Of a stretch of DNA of 64,000 nt, positions 23,893-33,644 are shown piece after piece. The position numbers and the translations under genes are program-made. Source of the stretch: Streptomyces formicae (lineage in GTDB: Bacteria > Actinomycetota > Actinomycetes > Streptomycetales > Streptomycetaceae); NCBI RefSeq assembly GCF_002556545.1, contig NZ_CP022685.1, positions 9,464,001-9,528,000 of the forward strand, read 5' to 3'. Below the pieces are notes generated by a model that saw only the letters and a list, made by a program, of their open reading frames with translations, was not told where the DNA came from and did no database searches. Numbering within the stretch: the stretch's first letter is position 1; every line of letters starts with the position of its first letter.

Positions 23893-24180
23893 GATCGACT
23901 CCAGAGCGGGGCAGGTGACCAGGGCGTGCGGGGGCGGCTCCCGAGTACCCGGTTGTGAGCCCCTATGCGGCCGATGCGGGACGAGCGGTCACACCCGGGG
24001 CCGTTGTGAAGGGCTCGACCACGTCAAACGTGACGTTCTGCCTGCGGCAAGCCGGGTATACACCTGAATATGCCATCAGCTCCTGGCGCTCGGCCCTGTG
24101 GGTCCTGGCTGGACAAGGCGCCTGGTGTTCGCACGCGTCAGCCCACCGTGCTGGCGAAGAGGAAGAAGAGGGGACGGCGG

Positions 24181-25290
24181 ATGCCCGTGACCTCACGTAC
24201 CGGCTGGCTCTGGCTCACCGCGTTCGTCGGCATCGGCATCGCTGTCGGGGACGTCGCGACGGGTGCCGCCACCAGCCTGATCGGACTGCTGCTCGTCTGC
24301 CCGCTGTTGGCCTCCACCCAGCACGGCTGGCGGGTGACCGCCGCCGTCTCCGGCGCCGCCACGCTCCTTGCCGTGGCCATCGGCACCGTGGAGCACGCGC
24401 TCGGCCAGGGCGACACCCAGGTGCGGCTGCTGACCCTGGTCGTCGCGGGTGTGTACGGCACGTGGTGCGCGCACCGGTCCACCAGCCTGCAACAGCAGTT
24501 GGAGAAGGTCGCGGTGGCGGCCCAGCGCGCCATCATCCAGCCGACCGACTTCTGCATAGGGGGCCTCGAAGTCAGCGCCCGCTACCACTCGGCCGCCGCG
24601 CAGGCCCACATAGGCGGCGATCTGTACGCCTTCGCCAACACCCCCATGGGCCTGCGGCTGCTCATCGGTGACGTGCGGGGCAAGGGCCTGCCGCCCGTCC
24701 ACCTGTCCGCCGCGGCCATCGGCCACTTCCGCGACGCCGCGTACACCATGCCCGATCTGCTGGACGTGGTACGGGAGTTGGAGACCCGTCTCGCGGGCGA
24801 CCTCGGAGCGGAGGACTTCATCACGGTGGTGGTCGCCGAGGTCGATCCCCACCACGTACGCCTGGTCAACTGCGGTCATCACGCGCCCCTGCACCTGCCC
24901 GCCACCGGCGCCCCCGCGCTGCTGACGCCACCGGTGCCGACCACCCCCATCGGCCTGGCCCCCGCCCCCACGGTCCAGGAGATTCCCCTGGCGGCCGGAG
25001 ACCGGCTGCTGTTCTACACCGACGGCCTGGCCGAGGCGCGCGATCGGACCGGCTCCATGCCCGACCTGCAAGTCATCGGCCAACTGTGCACGGAGGCACG
25101 CCTGGACGGTGCCCTGGACACCGTCCTGACGGCGTTGGACCACCACACCCGTCACAGTGCCACGGGCGACGACATAGCGCTGATCCTCCTGCAGCCCGCG
25201 CACGATCACGCCCGGCGCGCCCCGCACCCCCGTGAGGTGCGGGCGTTCGGTGCCGATGGCGCTACACGACGTGCCGCAGGAACGGGATGA
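24181..25290 (+). CDS. Membrane-anchored PP2C/SpoIIE-type serine phosphatase
   Basis: 369 residues from the ATG at 24181; an in-frame start at 24070 is possible. Four N-terminal membrane spans (LWLTAFVGIGIAVG through LLTLVVAGVYG) precede a short helical linker (STSLQQQLEKVAVAAQRAI) and a SpoIIE phosphatase domain with metal-binding Asp residues in IGGDLYAFA, LLIGDVRGKG, LFYTDGLAEARD and GDDIALI. It should dephosphorylate a STAS-type antagonist and so control an alternative sigma factor. A STAS gene lies divergently upstream. Confidence 0.87.
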   Translation: MPVTSRTGWLWLTAFVGIGIAVGDVATGAATSLIGLLLVCPLLASTQHGWRVTAAVSGAATLLAVAIGTVEHALGQGDTQVRLLTLVVAGVYGTWCAHRSTSLQQQLEKVAVAAQRAIIQPTDFCIGGLEVSARYHSAAAQAHIGGDLYAFANTPMGLRLLIGDVRGKGLPPVHLSAAAIGHFRDAAYTMPDLLDVVRELETRLAGDLGAEDFITVVVAEVDPHHVRLVNCGHHAPLHLPATGAPALLTPPVPTTPIGLAPAPTVQEIPLAAGDRLLFYTDGLAEARDRTGSMPDLQVIGQLCTEARLDGALDTVLTALDHHTRHSATGDDIALILLQPAHDHARRAPHPREVRAFGADGATRRAAGTG

Positions 25291-26119
25291 GCGCATCGAT
25301 GAAGAGCTCGTTCCGATCGCCGACGACCATGTGTCCCGCGTCGACCACATCGACGTACCGCGCGTGGGGGACCTCGGCGCAGAACTCCTCCGCGATGTCC
25401 TCGCGCACCACGTCGCTGAGCCCGCCGCGCACGAGCAGGGTCGGCACGTCGGCATGACGGGCGGCGTCGAGGAGGCGCTCGGCCATGCCGGGCGGGTCCA
25501 TCCGGTCCTCGAAGCTGTCCAGCAACCGGGGATCCCAGTGCCACACCCAGCGGTCGCCGTGCCGTCGCAGATTGTTCCGCAGGCCCTCGGGATCGTACGG
25601 CCCCGTGCGGCGCGGCACGTATGCGGAGACCGCCGCTGCCGCCTCCTCGACGCTCGCGAATCCTTCGGGGCGACGGCGCATGAACGCGATGATCCGGCGA
25701 ACCCCGCGAGGATCCGGTCGATGGGCGACGTCGACGAGCACCAGCGCGCGGACCGCCGCCCTGGGCCTCTCCCCGGCGGCGAGCAGTGAGCTCAGACCGC
25801 CGAGTGAAGCGCCGACGAGCAGCGGTCGGTCCCCGAGCGCGGCGACGAGTGTCCGGACGTCGTCGGCGAACAGGTCGAGGTCGTAGTCACCGTCGGCCGA
25901 CCACGCGCTGGTGCCGTGCCCGCGCAGGTCCGGGGCGATGACCCGCCATCCGAGCGCGGCCAGCCGGGGGCCGGTCCGGCCCCACGCGTGTCGTGTCTGG
26001 CCACCGCCGTGCAGCAGGACGAGGGGAGGTGAGGAAGCGTCACCCCAGGTGTCCGCCGTGAGCGGGGCCCCGTCACGGCCCGCGAAGTTCACGGGCCCTG
26101 ACGGGGCGTCGGCCCTCAC
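25262..26119 (-). CDS. Alpha/beta hydrolase
   Basis: 285 residues from a GTG that overlaps the stop of the TetR gene (GTGA), so the two are co-translated. The motifs are LVLLHGGGQTRHAWG (oxyanion), RVIAPDLRGHGTS, the nucleophile elbow GASLGGL (Ser) and a late GHMV His. It is related to haloalkane dehalogenase/lactonase-type hydrolases. Its 3' end overlaps the convergent SpoIIE-type gene by 29 bp. The upstream TetR is the likely controller; the substrate is unknown. Confidence 0.85.
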   Translation of the reverse strand: MRADAPSGPVNFAGRDGAPLTADTWGDASSPPLVLLHGGGQTRHAWGRTGPRLAALGWRVIAPDLRGHGTSAWSADGDYDLDLFADDVRTLVAALGDRPLLVGASLGGLSSLLAAGERPRAAVRALVLVDVAHRPDPRGVRRIIAFMRRRPEGFASVEEAAAAVSAYVPRRTGPYDPEGLRNNLRRHGDRWVWHWDPRLLDSFEDRMDPPGMAERLLDAARHADVPTLLVRGGLSDVVREDIAEEFCAEVPHARYVDVVDAGHMVVGDRNELFIDALIPFLRHVV

Positions 26120-26739
26120 GCCGTGTCCCGGGCCAGGAGCGGTGCTATCAGTTCGTCGCGACACGCGTCCGAGGCTGCCGCGGCGAGCGCGACGTCCACG
26201 GCGAACAGGGAGCGCTTGAGGAACCGGCCGTCGTCGATCAGACCGGCGACCCACTGGTGCAGCGCGCCCACGCACGACGTGGCGACCGTGGCGGCCAGCG
26301 CGTCGGTATCGACGTCGGCGCGCAGGACGCCCTGCGTCCGCGTCTCGGCCATTGCCCGGCGCAGTTGGGTGAGGGGGCTGCGGCCGAGCGCGAGGCCGCT
26401 CTCCTCCCACTCCCGCACCATGCGACTCGACACGACCGGGTCGTCCACGAACAGTCCGACGGTCGATCGGACGACCTCCCGAGGGCCACCGTCCCCCTGC
26501 GCCGCCAGGCGCTGCTCGAGCTCGTCCATGAACCCGGCGGCGAGCGCCTCCCAGATCTTCTCCCGGGGCCCGACCAGGTTGTACACGGTGGCCGGAGAGA
26601 CCTCCGCGCGCTCGGCGATCCGCTCGGTGCTGATCACTGACTCCGGCCTGTCCCGCAGGAGTTGGCGCGTCGCGTCCAGTATCCGGATGCGCCGCTGAGC
26701 CTTCCCCTGCTCGCGCAGCCCGCCTTCGGTCATCTCCAT
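26116..26739 (-). CDS. TetR-family repressor
   Basis: 207 residues. An N-terminal TetR helix-turn-helix (RIRILDATRQLLRDRPESVISTERIAERAEVSPATVYNLVGPREKIWEAL) is followed by a helical ligand-binding domain. The start at 26739 (or the in-frame ATG at 26733) lies only about 10 nt from the palindrome at 26749-26764, so the transcript is nearly leaderless and the operator probably covers the promoter. It is co-transcribed with the alpha/beta hydrolase and likely represses both itself and that gene. Confidence 0.9.
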   Translation of the reverse strand: MEMTEGGLREQGKAQRRIRILDATRQLLRDRPESVISTERIAERAEVSPATVYNLVGPREKIWEALAAGFMDELEQRLAAQGDGGPREVVRSTVGLFVDDPVVSSRMVREWEESGLALGRSPLTQLRRAMAETRTQGVLRADVDTDALAATVATSCVGALHQWVAGLIDDGRFLKRSLFAVDVALAAAASDACRDELIAPLLARDTA

Positions 26740-26748
26740 ACACGTAAT

Positions 26749-26764
26749 TTAGAGAGGTCTCTAA
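26749..26764. promoter_or_regulatory. TetR operator palindrome
   Basis: TTAGAGAGGTCTCTAA: two perfect 7-bp arms around GG, immediately upstream of the TetR start codon and AT-rich compared with its surroundings. Confidence 0.7.
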
Positions 26765-26792
26765 GTTGGGGCAAGGGGTGTGGAGCCGGAAT

Positions 26793-28286
26793 TCAGGACC
26801 AGGCGCGTCGTTCCTGGTGGCGGGGGTCGTTGATCTCGGTCCACTCGGTGTCGATGCGCATCGTGGTGCGGTCCTTGGTGTCGTAGGGGCGCCAGCCGGG
26901 ATCGCCGGTGGTGGCGAAGCGGATCCACGCCTGGTGCAGCTGGGTGGCGAGGCGTGCCGGGGGTCGGTCGGGGCCCAGCAGGGCGTTCTCGCCCCGCAGT
27001 TGGGGGAGGTGGGCGAGGTCGAAGACGTAGGGGAGTTCCATCGTGTGGGTGGCGCCCAGTTGTCCGTTCAGTGCCCTGGAGCGCCAGGCGAACTCGTAGG
27101 CGAAGGTGGCGGATTGGAGGTGGGCCGCGTGGACGCCGGCCAGGGCCCAGGTGCCCGCGCCGAACAGGGCGTCGCCCAGGACGGCGGAACGCAGCTCGCC
27201 GAAGGAGGCTGTCGGGCGGCTCGCGCGGTACGCCGAGACGAGGCGGGCCGGGTCGGAATGCGAGCGGGCCGCGATGTCGTCGACGTCGGCGGCGGTCGAG
27301 GTGGCGTACTTGTCCACGGGGGCCAGATAGAGGTTGCCTTCTTCGGCGTTGGTTCCGATGAGAAGGTCGACGGCGGTGCCCTGGCCGGTGGCGACGGATC
27401 GGGCGGGCTGGGTGTCCAGGACCAGGCTGAACGGGCTGAGTCCGGCCAGTGGGTCGTGGTCGGTGTCGGTGCGCAGGTCGATGCCCGAGAGCTGTGCGGC
27501 CGCCCGCACCAGGGACTCGTCGGAGAGGTGGGTGAGGGCGTCGGCGTGCGGCTCGACTCCCAGGATCCGGGTGGTCGCCTCGGTCACGCGGGCGGCCTGT
27601 TCACTGCTGAACGCGCCCAGACCGCTGCCGCTTTGGACGATCGCCCGGTGGAACAGGCCGTCGGCCTCACAGGTGGCGAGGACGCCGCCGACGATGGTGG
27701 CCCCGGCGGACTGGCCGAACAAGGTGACGTTGTGGGGGTCCCCGCCGAAGGCGGCGATGTTCCGCCGCGCCCAGCGGAGCGCGGCGACCACGTCGAGCAG
27801 GCCCCGGTTCGCCGGGGCGCCGGGAAGATCGAGGAAACCGGGGATGCCGAGCCGGTAGTTGAGGGTGACCAGGACGACGCCGTCCCGGGCGAACGCGGAC
27901 CCGTCGTACAGCGCGGACCGCGTCGAACCGGCGACGAATCCACCGCCGTGGACGAACACCATGACCGGCAGGGGGTGCCCCGTGGGCGCGGGTGTGAAGA
28001 CGTTGACGGTGAGATGGTCCGCGCCGCGGCTCCAACCGGCCCCGAAGTAGGGGGACATGTCCACGCTGCCGAGCTTGCGTGCGGACTGGGGTGCGGTGGG
28101 CCCGGGTGCGGTGGCATCGCGCACGCCGTCCCAGGGCGCGTGCGGCCGCGGTGGGGCGAAGCGGTCGGCGCCACGGGGCGGTGCGGCGTAGGGGATGTCC
28201 AGGAAGACGGCCGTGCCGTCGTGTTGGCGCCGCCCGCGGACGGCCCCCTGTGCGGTGGTGACGACGGGATGGGGGTGGTGGTGCAC
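26793..28286 (-). CDS. Type-B carboxylesterase
   Basis: 497 residues from a GTG behind GGAGAGG. Typical family segments are FLDIPYAAPP, the oxyanion-hole VHGGGFVAGS, the nucleophile FGQSAGA (S193), the acid in GTNAEEGN and the His in GATHTMELPY. There is no signal peptide, so it is intracellular. It hydrolyses carboxylic esters; related enzymes include p-nitrobenzyl esterase and cocaine esterase-like proteins. Its start is 84 nt downstream of the stop of the co-directional MBL-fold gene. Confidence 0.9.
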   Translation of the reverse strand: MHHHPHPVVTTAQGAVRGRRQHDGTAVFLDIPYAAPPRGADRFAPPRPHAPWDGVRDATAPGPTAPQSARKLGSVDMSPYFGAGWSRGADHLTVNVFTPAPTGHPLPVMVFVHGGGFVAGSTRSALYDGSAFARDGVVLVTLNYRLGIPGFLDLPGAPANRGLLDVVAALRWARRNIAAFGGDPHNVTLFGQSAGATIVGGVLATCEADGLFHRAIVQSGSGLGAFSSEQAARVTEATTRILGVEPHADALTHLSDESLVRAAAQLSGIDLRTDTDHDPLAGLSPFSLVLDTQPARSVATGQGTAVDLLIGTNAEEGNLYLAPVDKYATSTAADVDDIAARSHSDPARLVSAYRASRPTASFGELRSAVLGDALFGAGTWALAGVHAAHLQSATFAYEFAWRSRALNGQLGATHTMELPYVFDLAHLPQLRGENALLGPDRPPARLATQLHQAWIRFATTGDPGWRPYDTKDRTTMRIDTEWTEINDPRHQERRAWS

Positions 28287-28369
28287 GGTGATGCCTCTCC
28301 GCGGGACCGAAGGGCCTGGGCCCTGCCCGCCGTACGAAATGGGTGCGTGTCCCCGCCCTTGACGGGGTG

Positions 28370-29293
28370 TCAGGACCGGCCGGTGTAGGGCGTGAGGGGC
28401 GTGAAGGGGGCCCAGCCCTTGATGGCGAACTTGCCTCCCTCGCGCATGACTTCGGCGGCGCTGTGGCCGCCCAGGTGCGCGGGGATGACGAGCGCGTTGC
28501 TGTCCGCCGCCCGGCCGAGCACCGTGCGACGGGTGGCGCGGGCGCGGGCGGGGTCCTCGCAGAAGCAGCTGTTGGCGTCGGGTTCGAGGATCTGGACGGG
28601 GCTGTGCAGCAGGTCGCCGACGAACACCGCGCGGTCCGTGCCGGACGCGAGGGTGAGCACGGAGGAGCCGGGGGTGTGGCCGGGGGCCGCGTCCAGACGC
28701 AGGGCGGCGTCGATCCGGTGGCTGTTCTCCCACAGCAGTGTAAGGCCCGCCCGGTGCACGGGCGCCACGCTGTCCTCGAAGACGTTCTGATTGCCACGCC
28801 CCAGGACCGGCTCGTGGCCGTTCTCGGGATTCCAGAAGTCGAAGTCCTCTTTCGGGATCAGATAACTGGCGTTGGGGAACGTCGGAACCCATTGCCGTCC
28901 GTCGAGACAGGTGTTCCAGCCGACGTGATCAACGTGCAGATGCGTGTTGATCACGATGTCCACGTCCTCGGGCTCGACCCCGGCGCGCGCGAGCTGGCCC
29001 AGGAAGTCCGTGTCGAGGTGGCTCCAGACCGGTGCGTACGGGCGCTCCTTGTGATTGCCCACACCGGTGTCGACCAGGATGTTCTTGCCCTCGCTGCGCA
29101 GCAGCCAGGTCTGGATCGCGGAATGCACGACGTTGGTTCCTGCGTCGAGGAAATGCGGGGTCAGCCAGGCGGAGTTGTCCTCCCACGCCTCCTTGGGGCT
29201 TTGCGGGAAAAAGGTGTCGGGGGACATGTCGACGGGTCCGTAGTACTCCCGGATCCGGGTGATGGTGACGTCGCCGAGCGTGATCTGGTCCAT
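28370..29293 (-). CDS. MBL-fold metallo-hydrolase
   Basis: 307 residues from the ATG at 29293 behind GAGGAAA. The zinc-binding motif THLHVDH is at 117-123, with downstream GHTPGS and VGDLLHS Asp/His ligands and a late PAHLGGH. It resembles AHL-lactonase/arylsulfatase-like metallo-hydrolases of the MBL fold. It lies upstream of the carboxylesterase on the same strand with an 83-bp gap, so the two may be co-expressed. Substrate unknown. Confidence 0.87.
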   Translation of the reverse strand: MDQITLGDVTITRIREYYGPVDMSPDTFFPQSPKEAWEDNSAWLTPHFLDAGTNVVHSAIQTWLLRSEGKNILVDTGVGNHKERPYAPVWSHLDTDFLGQLARAGVEPEDVDIVINTHLHVDHVGWNTCLDGRQWVPTFPNASYLIPKEDFDFWNPENGHEPVLGRGNQNVFEDSVAPVHRAGLTLLWENSHRIDAALRLDAAPGHTPGSSVLTLASGTDRAVFVGDLLHSPVQILEPDANSCFCEDPARARATRRTVLGRAADSNALVIPAHLGGHSAAEVMREGGKFAIKGWAPFTPLTPYTGRS

Positions 29294-29454
29294 GGGTTTC
29301 CTCAAGAGGTCGGAGGATGTCCTGGAACGCTATGAAGGGCCGGGCGTACGCGGTATCCGTCAGGTGACTGCACTGGTCCGTACGTCGCGCTCTTAACCTG
29401 GGGGTCACGGAGCAAGGCGTTCCGTTCGACGAGCCACGATTCCGGGAGACCTCC

Positions 29455-32244
29455 GTGTACGAGGAGCAGGCAGGCGATGTGACAGGGATCGTCGGCCGGG
29501 ACGCGGAACTGGCGCGCCTGTTCCGTGCGGTGGACGCCGAGGCGTCGGCGGAGCCGGTGCTCGTGCTGCTCGGGGACGTGGGCGCGGGCAAGAGCACGCT
29601 GCTGGACCGCGCGGTGGGCCGAGCCGCGGCGAGGGGCGCACGTGTCCTGCGCGCGACGGGCAGCGAGTCGGAGTCGCACCTCGCCTTCTCCGCTCTGCAC
29701 CTGCTGCTGCGGCCGGTGGCGGACGAGGTCGACGCCCTGCCGGAGAGACAGCGCGCGGCGCTGCACGGAGCCTTCGGGGCCGACCCGGCCCCGGAGGAGC
29801 CCGACGCGATGCTCATCGGCGTCGCCGTCCTGCACCTGCTCTCCGCCGTGGGGGAGCGAGGTCCTGTGCTGGTGGTCCTGGACGACGCGCAGTGGTTCGA
29901 CCGAGCCTCCCTCGACGCCCTCTCCTTCGCCGCCCGACGGCTGGCGGGTGAACCGTTCACGCTGCTCCTTGCGGCACGGACCGGCGACCGTCTGCCGGGC
30001 TTCGGCCACCACGTGCCGACCTTGACGGTGGGCGCGCTCGACGACGCCGCGGCCGAGCGGCTGCTGGAGGCGCGGCCCCGACCGCCGTCCGGCCACACGC
30101 GGCGGCGGATCCTCGACCAGGCGGAGGGCAACCCGCTGGCACTGCTCGAACTCACCCGGGCGGCCACGGCACATGGCACCACAGGGCCTGACCTCCTGGC
30201 ACGTGACACCTCGGGGCCCTCGTCCGTAGGCCCGCTGCCGCTCACCGACCACCTCGAACACGTCTTCGCGGCCCGCCTGGACGGCCTGCCGGCCACCACC
30301 CGACGCGCCCTCCTGCTGCTCGCCGCCATGGACACGGTCGACGCCGAGACCGCCGCTCGGGCCGCGCTGCCGGACGCCCGGGACGAGGCATGGCTGCCCG
30401 CCGAGCAGGCCGAGCTGATCCGGAGGAGCGGCCGGGGCCCGCGCTTCAGCCATCCCCTGGTCCGCTCCGCCGTGTACCACGCCGCTTCCCCCGAAGCCCA
30501 GAGCGCGGCCCACTCGGCACTCGCCGAACGGCTGGGCGAGGAGCCGGACCGAGGGGCCTGGCACCGGGCGGCCGCGGCCACCGCGCCGGACGCGGAGGTG
30601 GCGGCCGAGCTGGCGCGGACCGCGGAGCGGGCGCGGCGCCGTGGTGGTCACGCGGCAGCGGCGAGCGCCCTGCGACGCGCCGCGGACCTCGCCCCGCGAC
30701 GTGCGGACAGCGCCCGGCTCCTCGTCGCGGCCGCCGGGCAGGCGGTGCTCACCGGTGACCTCGCCTGGGTGGAGGAGCTGGCCGGGGAGGTCCGCGCGCG
30801 GACCGACGACGCCGCGCTCCTGGCCGAAGTCGCCGCACAGGTCGGACGGTTGGCCACCCTCACCGTCCGGCACTCCGTGGTCTTTGCCCGACTGGCCGAC
30901 GCCGCGGCGGAGTCGGCGTCCGAGCGGCCCGCCACCGCCCTCGACCTGCTGGCCGGTGCGGCCGTGACCGGCTTCTACTGCGGGCGGGAGGACCAGCGCC
31001 GCCGTATCCAGGCCGTCCTCAAGAGCCTTCCGCAGGATGGGCCCCAGGCGTGGCTGCGCGCCTGGGTGCGGGCCGTCGCCGACCCCTTCGACGACAGGGC
31101 CGAACTCCTCTCCGTGCTTCCGCAGTTCGCTGCCGAAGCACGGGGGCACCCCGACCGGCTCGTCGCCTTCGCGGTCCTGGCGTGGCTCCTCGACGAGACG
31201 CCGCGGGCCCTCCGCGCCTTCGACGAGGCATTCGACCGCTGGGGTCCGCGCGGCCCGCTGCCGGACGCGCTGGGCGGCGCGGCCGCCTGGACCTATGTGG
31301 AACAAGGACGGTGGGGACGGGCCCAGGAAGCCTGCGCCCGCAGCGCTGCCCTCGGCACCACTGCCGGTCTCGACCACACCGTGGCCTGCGCGGCCGCGGT
31401 GGAGGCCACCGTGCTCGCCTACCAGGGAGACACCACGGCGGCCCGCGCCAGAGCCACCACCGCGCTCGCCCTGGTGGACCCGTTGGAGAGCCGCTCGGTC
31501 GCGATCTACGCCCGCCGCGCACTCGGCGCCGCCGCGCTCGCGGACGGCGCGCATGACACGGCGTACGACCAACTCCGCAAGATCTTCACGGCAGAGGGCG
31601 ACCCCGTCCACTACCACGCCTCGTATCCGGCCCTCGCGGATCTGGCCGCCGCCGCGGTGCGCGGCGGTCGGCGCGAGGAGGCGGGCAAGCTCGTCGAGCG
31701 CGCCGCCCATGCCCTCGCCGACGACGCGTCGCCCCGGCTGCGCGCACTGATCGAGCGGGCCCGTGGTCTGCTGGCCGACCCCGTGGCCGCCGAGCCCCAC
31801 TTCAGGGCGGCGCTCGCCGATCCGGTCCTGGCGCACTGGCCCTTCGAGTACGCCCAGACCCTGCTGGACCTCGCCGAGTGGCTGCGGCGTCGGCGACGCG
31901 TCGCGGAGGCGCGGGCGCCGCTCACCGAAGCCCTGGAGGTCTTCCGCCGACTGGGCGCCCGCCCGTGGGCCGAGCGCGCTCGGACCGAAGCGCGCGCCGC
32001 GGGCCTCGACATCGCGGACACCGCCCCCGACGCACTCGCCGAACTCTCTCCGCAGCAACGGCAGATCGTCGGTCTCGCGGCCCGTGGCATGACCAACCGG
32101 GAGATCGGCGAGCGGCTCTTCCTGTCCCCGCGCACCGTCGGCTCCCACCTCTACCGCAGCTTCCCCAAGCTGGGCGTCACCGCCCGCTCCCAACTGCGCG
32201 ACCTCCTCGAAGGACCCCTCGCCGCCTCCGGCCACGAGTCCTGA
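29455..32244 (+). CDS. LAL-type LuxR transcriptional regulator with AAA ATPase domain
   Basis: 929 residues from a GTG behind GGGAG. The N-terminal ATPase has Walker A GDVGAGKST (40-48) and Walker B VLVVLDDAQW. A long alpha-helical TPR-like middle is followed by a C-terminal LuxR HTH (LSPQQRQIVGLAARGMTNREIGERLFLSPRTVGSHLYRSFPKLGV). The architecture equals MalT/LAL activators, large cluster- or pathway-specific activators in Streptomyces. It is divergent from the MBL-hydrolase/carboxylesterase pair, which are candidate targets. Confidence 0.92.
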   Translation: MYEEQAGDVTGIVGRDAELARLFRAVDAEASAEPVLVLLGDVGAGKSTLLDRAVGRAAARGARVLRATGSESESHLAFSALHLLLRPVADEVDALPERQRAALHGAFGADPAPEEPDAMLIGVAVLHLLSAVGERGPVLVVLDDAQWFDRASLDALSFAARRLAGEPFTLLLAARTGDRLPGFGHHVPTLTVGALDDAAAERLLEARPRPPSGHTRRRILDQAEGNPLALLELTRAATAHGTTGPDLLARDTSGPSSVGPLPLTDHLEHVFAARLDGLPATTRRALLLLAAMDTVDAETAARAALPDARDEAWLPAEQAELIRRSGRGPRFSHPLVRSAVYHAASPEAQSAAHSALAERLGEEPDRGAWHRAAAATAPDAEVAAELARTAERARRRGGHAAAASALRRAADLAPRRADSARLLVAAAGQAVLTGDLAWVEELAGEVRARTDDAALLAEVAAQVGRLATLTVRHSVVFARLADAAAESASERPATALDLLAGAAVTGFYCGREDQRRRIQAVLKSLPQDGPQAWLRAWVRAVADPFDDRAELLSVLPQFAAEARGHPDRLVAFAVLAWLLDETPRALRAFDEAFDRWGPRGPLPDALGGAAAWTYVEQGRWGRAQEACARSAALGTTAGLDHTVACAAAVEATVLAYQGDTTAARARATTALALVDPLESRSVAIYARRALGAAALADGAHDTAYDQLRKIFTAEGDPVHYHASYPALADLAAAAVRGGRREEAGKLVERAAHALADDASPRLRALIERARGLLADPVAAEPHFRAALADPVLAHWPFEYAQTLLDLAEWLRRRRRVAEARAPLTEALEVFRRLGARPWAERARTEARAAGLDIADTAPDALAELSPQQRQIVGLAARGMTNREIGERLFLSPRTVGSHLYRSFPKLGVTARSQLRDLLEGPLAASGHES

Positions 32245-32313
32245 GGCAGGCATGGTCAGCGAGGCCGGGGCCGTCCCGGGCCGGATGTCAGTGCCCGGTG
32301 CGATCCTCGCCGT

Positions 32314-32580
32314 ATGGACGAGCTGATGAGGCGGCGCGTGTACGGCGCCGAACACGACGACCCGGACCCTGGGCCCCGGCCCGGCCACGCCTACCGCGAA
32401 CTGTCCGGCGGACCGCTCGACGGACTGCTCCTCGACGTGACCGGCTGGAGCGACACACGACTTGCCGAAGGGGCGCTCCTGCTCACGGAGATAGGTGACT
32501 ACGGCCCCGGTGGCCACAGCGACTACGGCCCACGGCCCGGTTCGGACACGATGTGGGACTGGCGGGGCGACACGCCCTGA
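32314..32580 (+). CDS. Small hypothetical acidic protein
   Basis: 88 residues, Asp/Gly/Pro-rich, with no membrane span or recognised domain (YGAEHDDPDPGPRPGHAYRELSGGPLDGLLLDVTGW...YGPGGHSDYGPRPGSDTMWDW). The reading frame keeps the high third-position GC of real genes here. It ends 4 bp before the convergent MerR-HEAT gene. Function unknown. Confidence 0.55.
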   Translation: MDELMRRRVYGAEHDDPDPGPRPGHAYRELSGGPLDGLLLDVTGWSDTRLAEGALLLTEIGDYGPGGHSDYGPRPGSDTMWDWRGDTP

Positions 32581-32583
32581 CGC

Positions 32584-33591
32584 TCACCCCGCCGCGGGCC
32601 GGAGGGTGAGCGTGTAGGTCGCGGTGAGCGCGACCGCCCGGTCGTCGTCGTGGGTGAGGCGGGTGAGGGCCTGGGTGGCGGTGGCTCCCGGGATGTCGGC
32701 GAGGGCCTGGGTGAGACGACGGCGAGCCGGTGCGTCCGTGCCGTGCCGGGTGAGGTGGTCGATCAGCCGCGCGGCGATCTGTTCGGCGCGTGCGGGGTCG
32801 CCCGCCAGCGCTCCGAGCGCGTCGGCCGCGTCCACGTCGTTGGCCGCTTCGACGACCATGTCGACGAGCGTGGGGATCGCCTCGGGGATCCCGCGCGTTC
32901 CCAGGGCCAGTGCCGCACGTCGGCGGACGTCGGTGTCGGAGTGCGCGAGGGCGTCCCGCAGCAGTGCGGTCGCCTCGCCGTCCTCGATCTCGGCGATGCT
33001 CAGGACCGCACGCCCGCGCACCTCGCCCACGGGTGAGTGCAGGGCCTTCCCCAGCGCGGGCAGGGCGCTGACGCCGGTCTGGGCCAGGGCCCATCGCAGG
33101 GCCCCGGCGACGTTCGTGTCCGCCTCGTTCAGTACGGCGTCGGCCAGGGCGTCCGTGGGCAGCGGGCCGTCGTGCGCCGAGGCCAGGGCGGCCCGTTGGC
33201 GTTTCCCCGGGTTCTGCGATCCCAGGGCGTGCAGGAGCGCGACGGTGTGCAGGACGTCCTGCCAGTCGTCGGGTTCCGCCGCGCTGATCCCGCGGAGCCG
33301 CGTGAGGAGCGCGGTCTCCGCCGCGATGCGTTCTTGGGTCTGCCGGATCAGGTCGTCGACGAGGCGCGCGGGAGCGAAGGCGGGATCGTCGAGGGCGGCG
33401 GCGACTTCGCGCAGGGAAAGCCCCAGGGACCGCAGGCTCTCGACGTGGAAGATCCGCTGGATGTCCTGGTCGGAGTACGCGCGGTAGCCGCCCCGGGTAC
33501 GGCCCGTGGGACGCACCAGGCCGAGCGTGTCGTAGTGGCGGAGCATGCGGGCGCTCACTCCGGAGCGCCGCGCCACGTCGCCGATCAGCAT
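32584..33591 (-). CDS. MerR-family regulator fused to HEAT repeats
   Basis: 335 residues. Residues 1-70 are a MerR winged helix (MLIGDVARRSGVSARMLRHYDTLGLVRPTGRTRGGYRAYSDQDI), followed by a dimerisation coil. From about residue 150 come repeated helical pairs of HEAT type (VRGRAVLSIAEIEDGEATALLRDALAHSDTDVRRRAALALGT...). The start follows CAGGGG. It lies downstream of, and co-directional with, a gene for a pure HEAT-repeat protein, suggesting a partner or paralogous effector. Confidence 0.85.
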   Translation of the reverse strand: MLIGDVARRSGVSARMLRHYDTLGLVRPTGRTRGGYRAYSDQDIQRIFHVESLRSLGLSLREVAAALDDPAFAPARLVDDLIRQTQERIAAETALLTRLRGISAAEPDDWQDVLHTVALLHALGSQNPGKRQRAALASAHDGPLPTDALADAVLNEADTNVAGALRWALAQTGVSALPALGKALHSPVGEVRGRAVLSIAEIEDGEATALLRDALAHSDTDVRRRAALALGTRGIPEAIPTLVDMVVEAANDVDAADALGALAGDPARAEQIAARLIDHLTRHGTDAPARRRLTQALADIPGATATQALTRLTHDDDRAVALTATYTLTLRPAAG

Positions 33592-33644
33592 GGTCGTCCC
33601 CTGCTCTCCATCGCCCCTCACTCCTCCTGGCCGCCGGTCGTTCG

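Noticed and set aside
29302..32517. A 1071-codon open frame antisense to the LAL regulator
   Set aside because: Shadow of the LuxR-LAL gene; composition is repetitive and no family motif is present.
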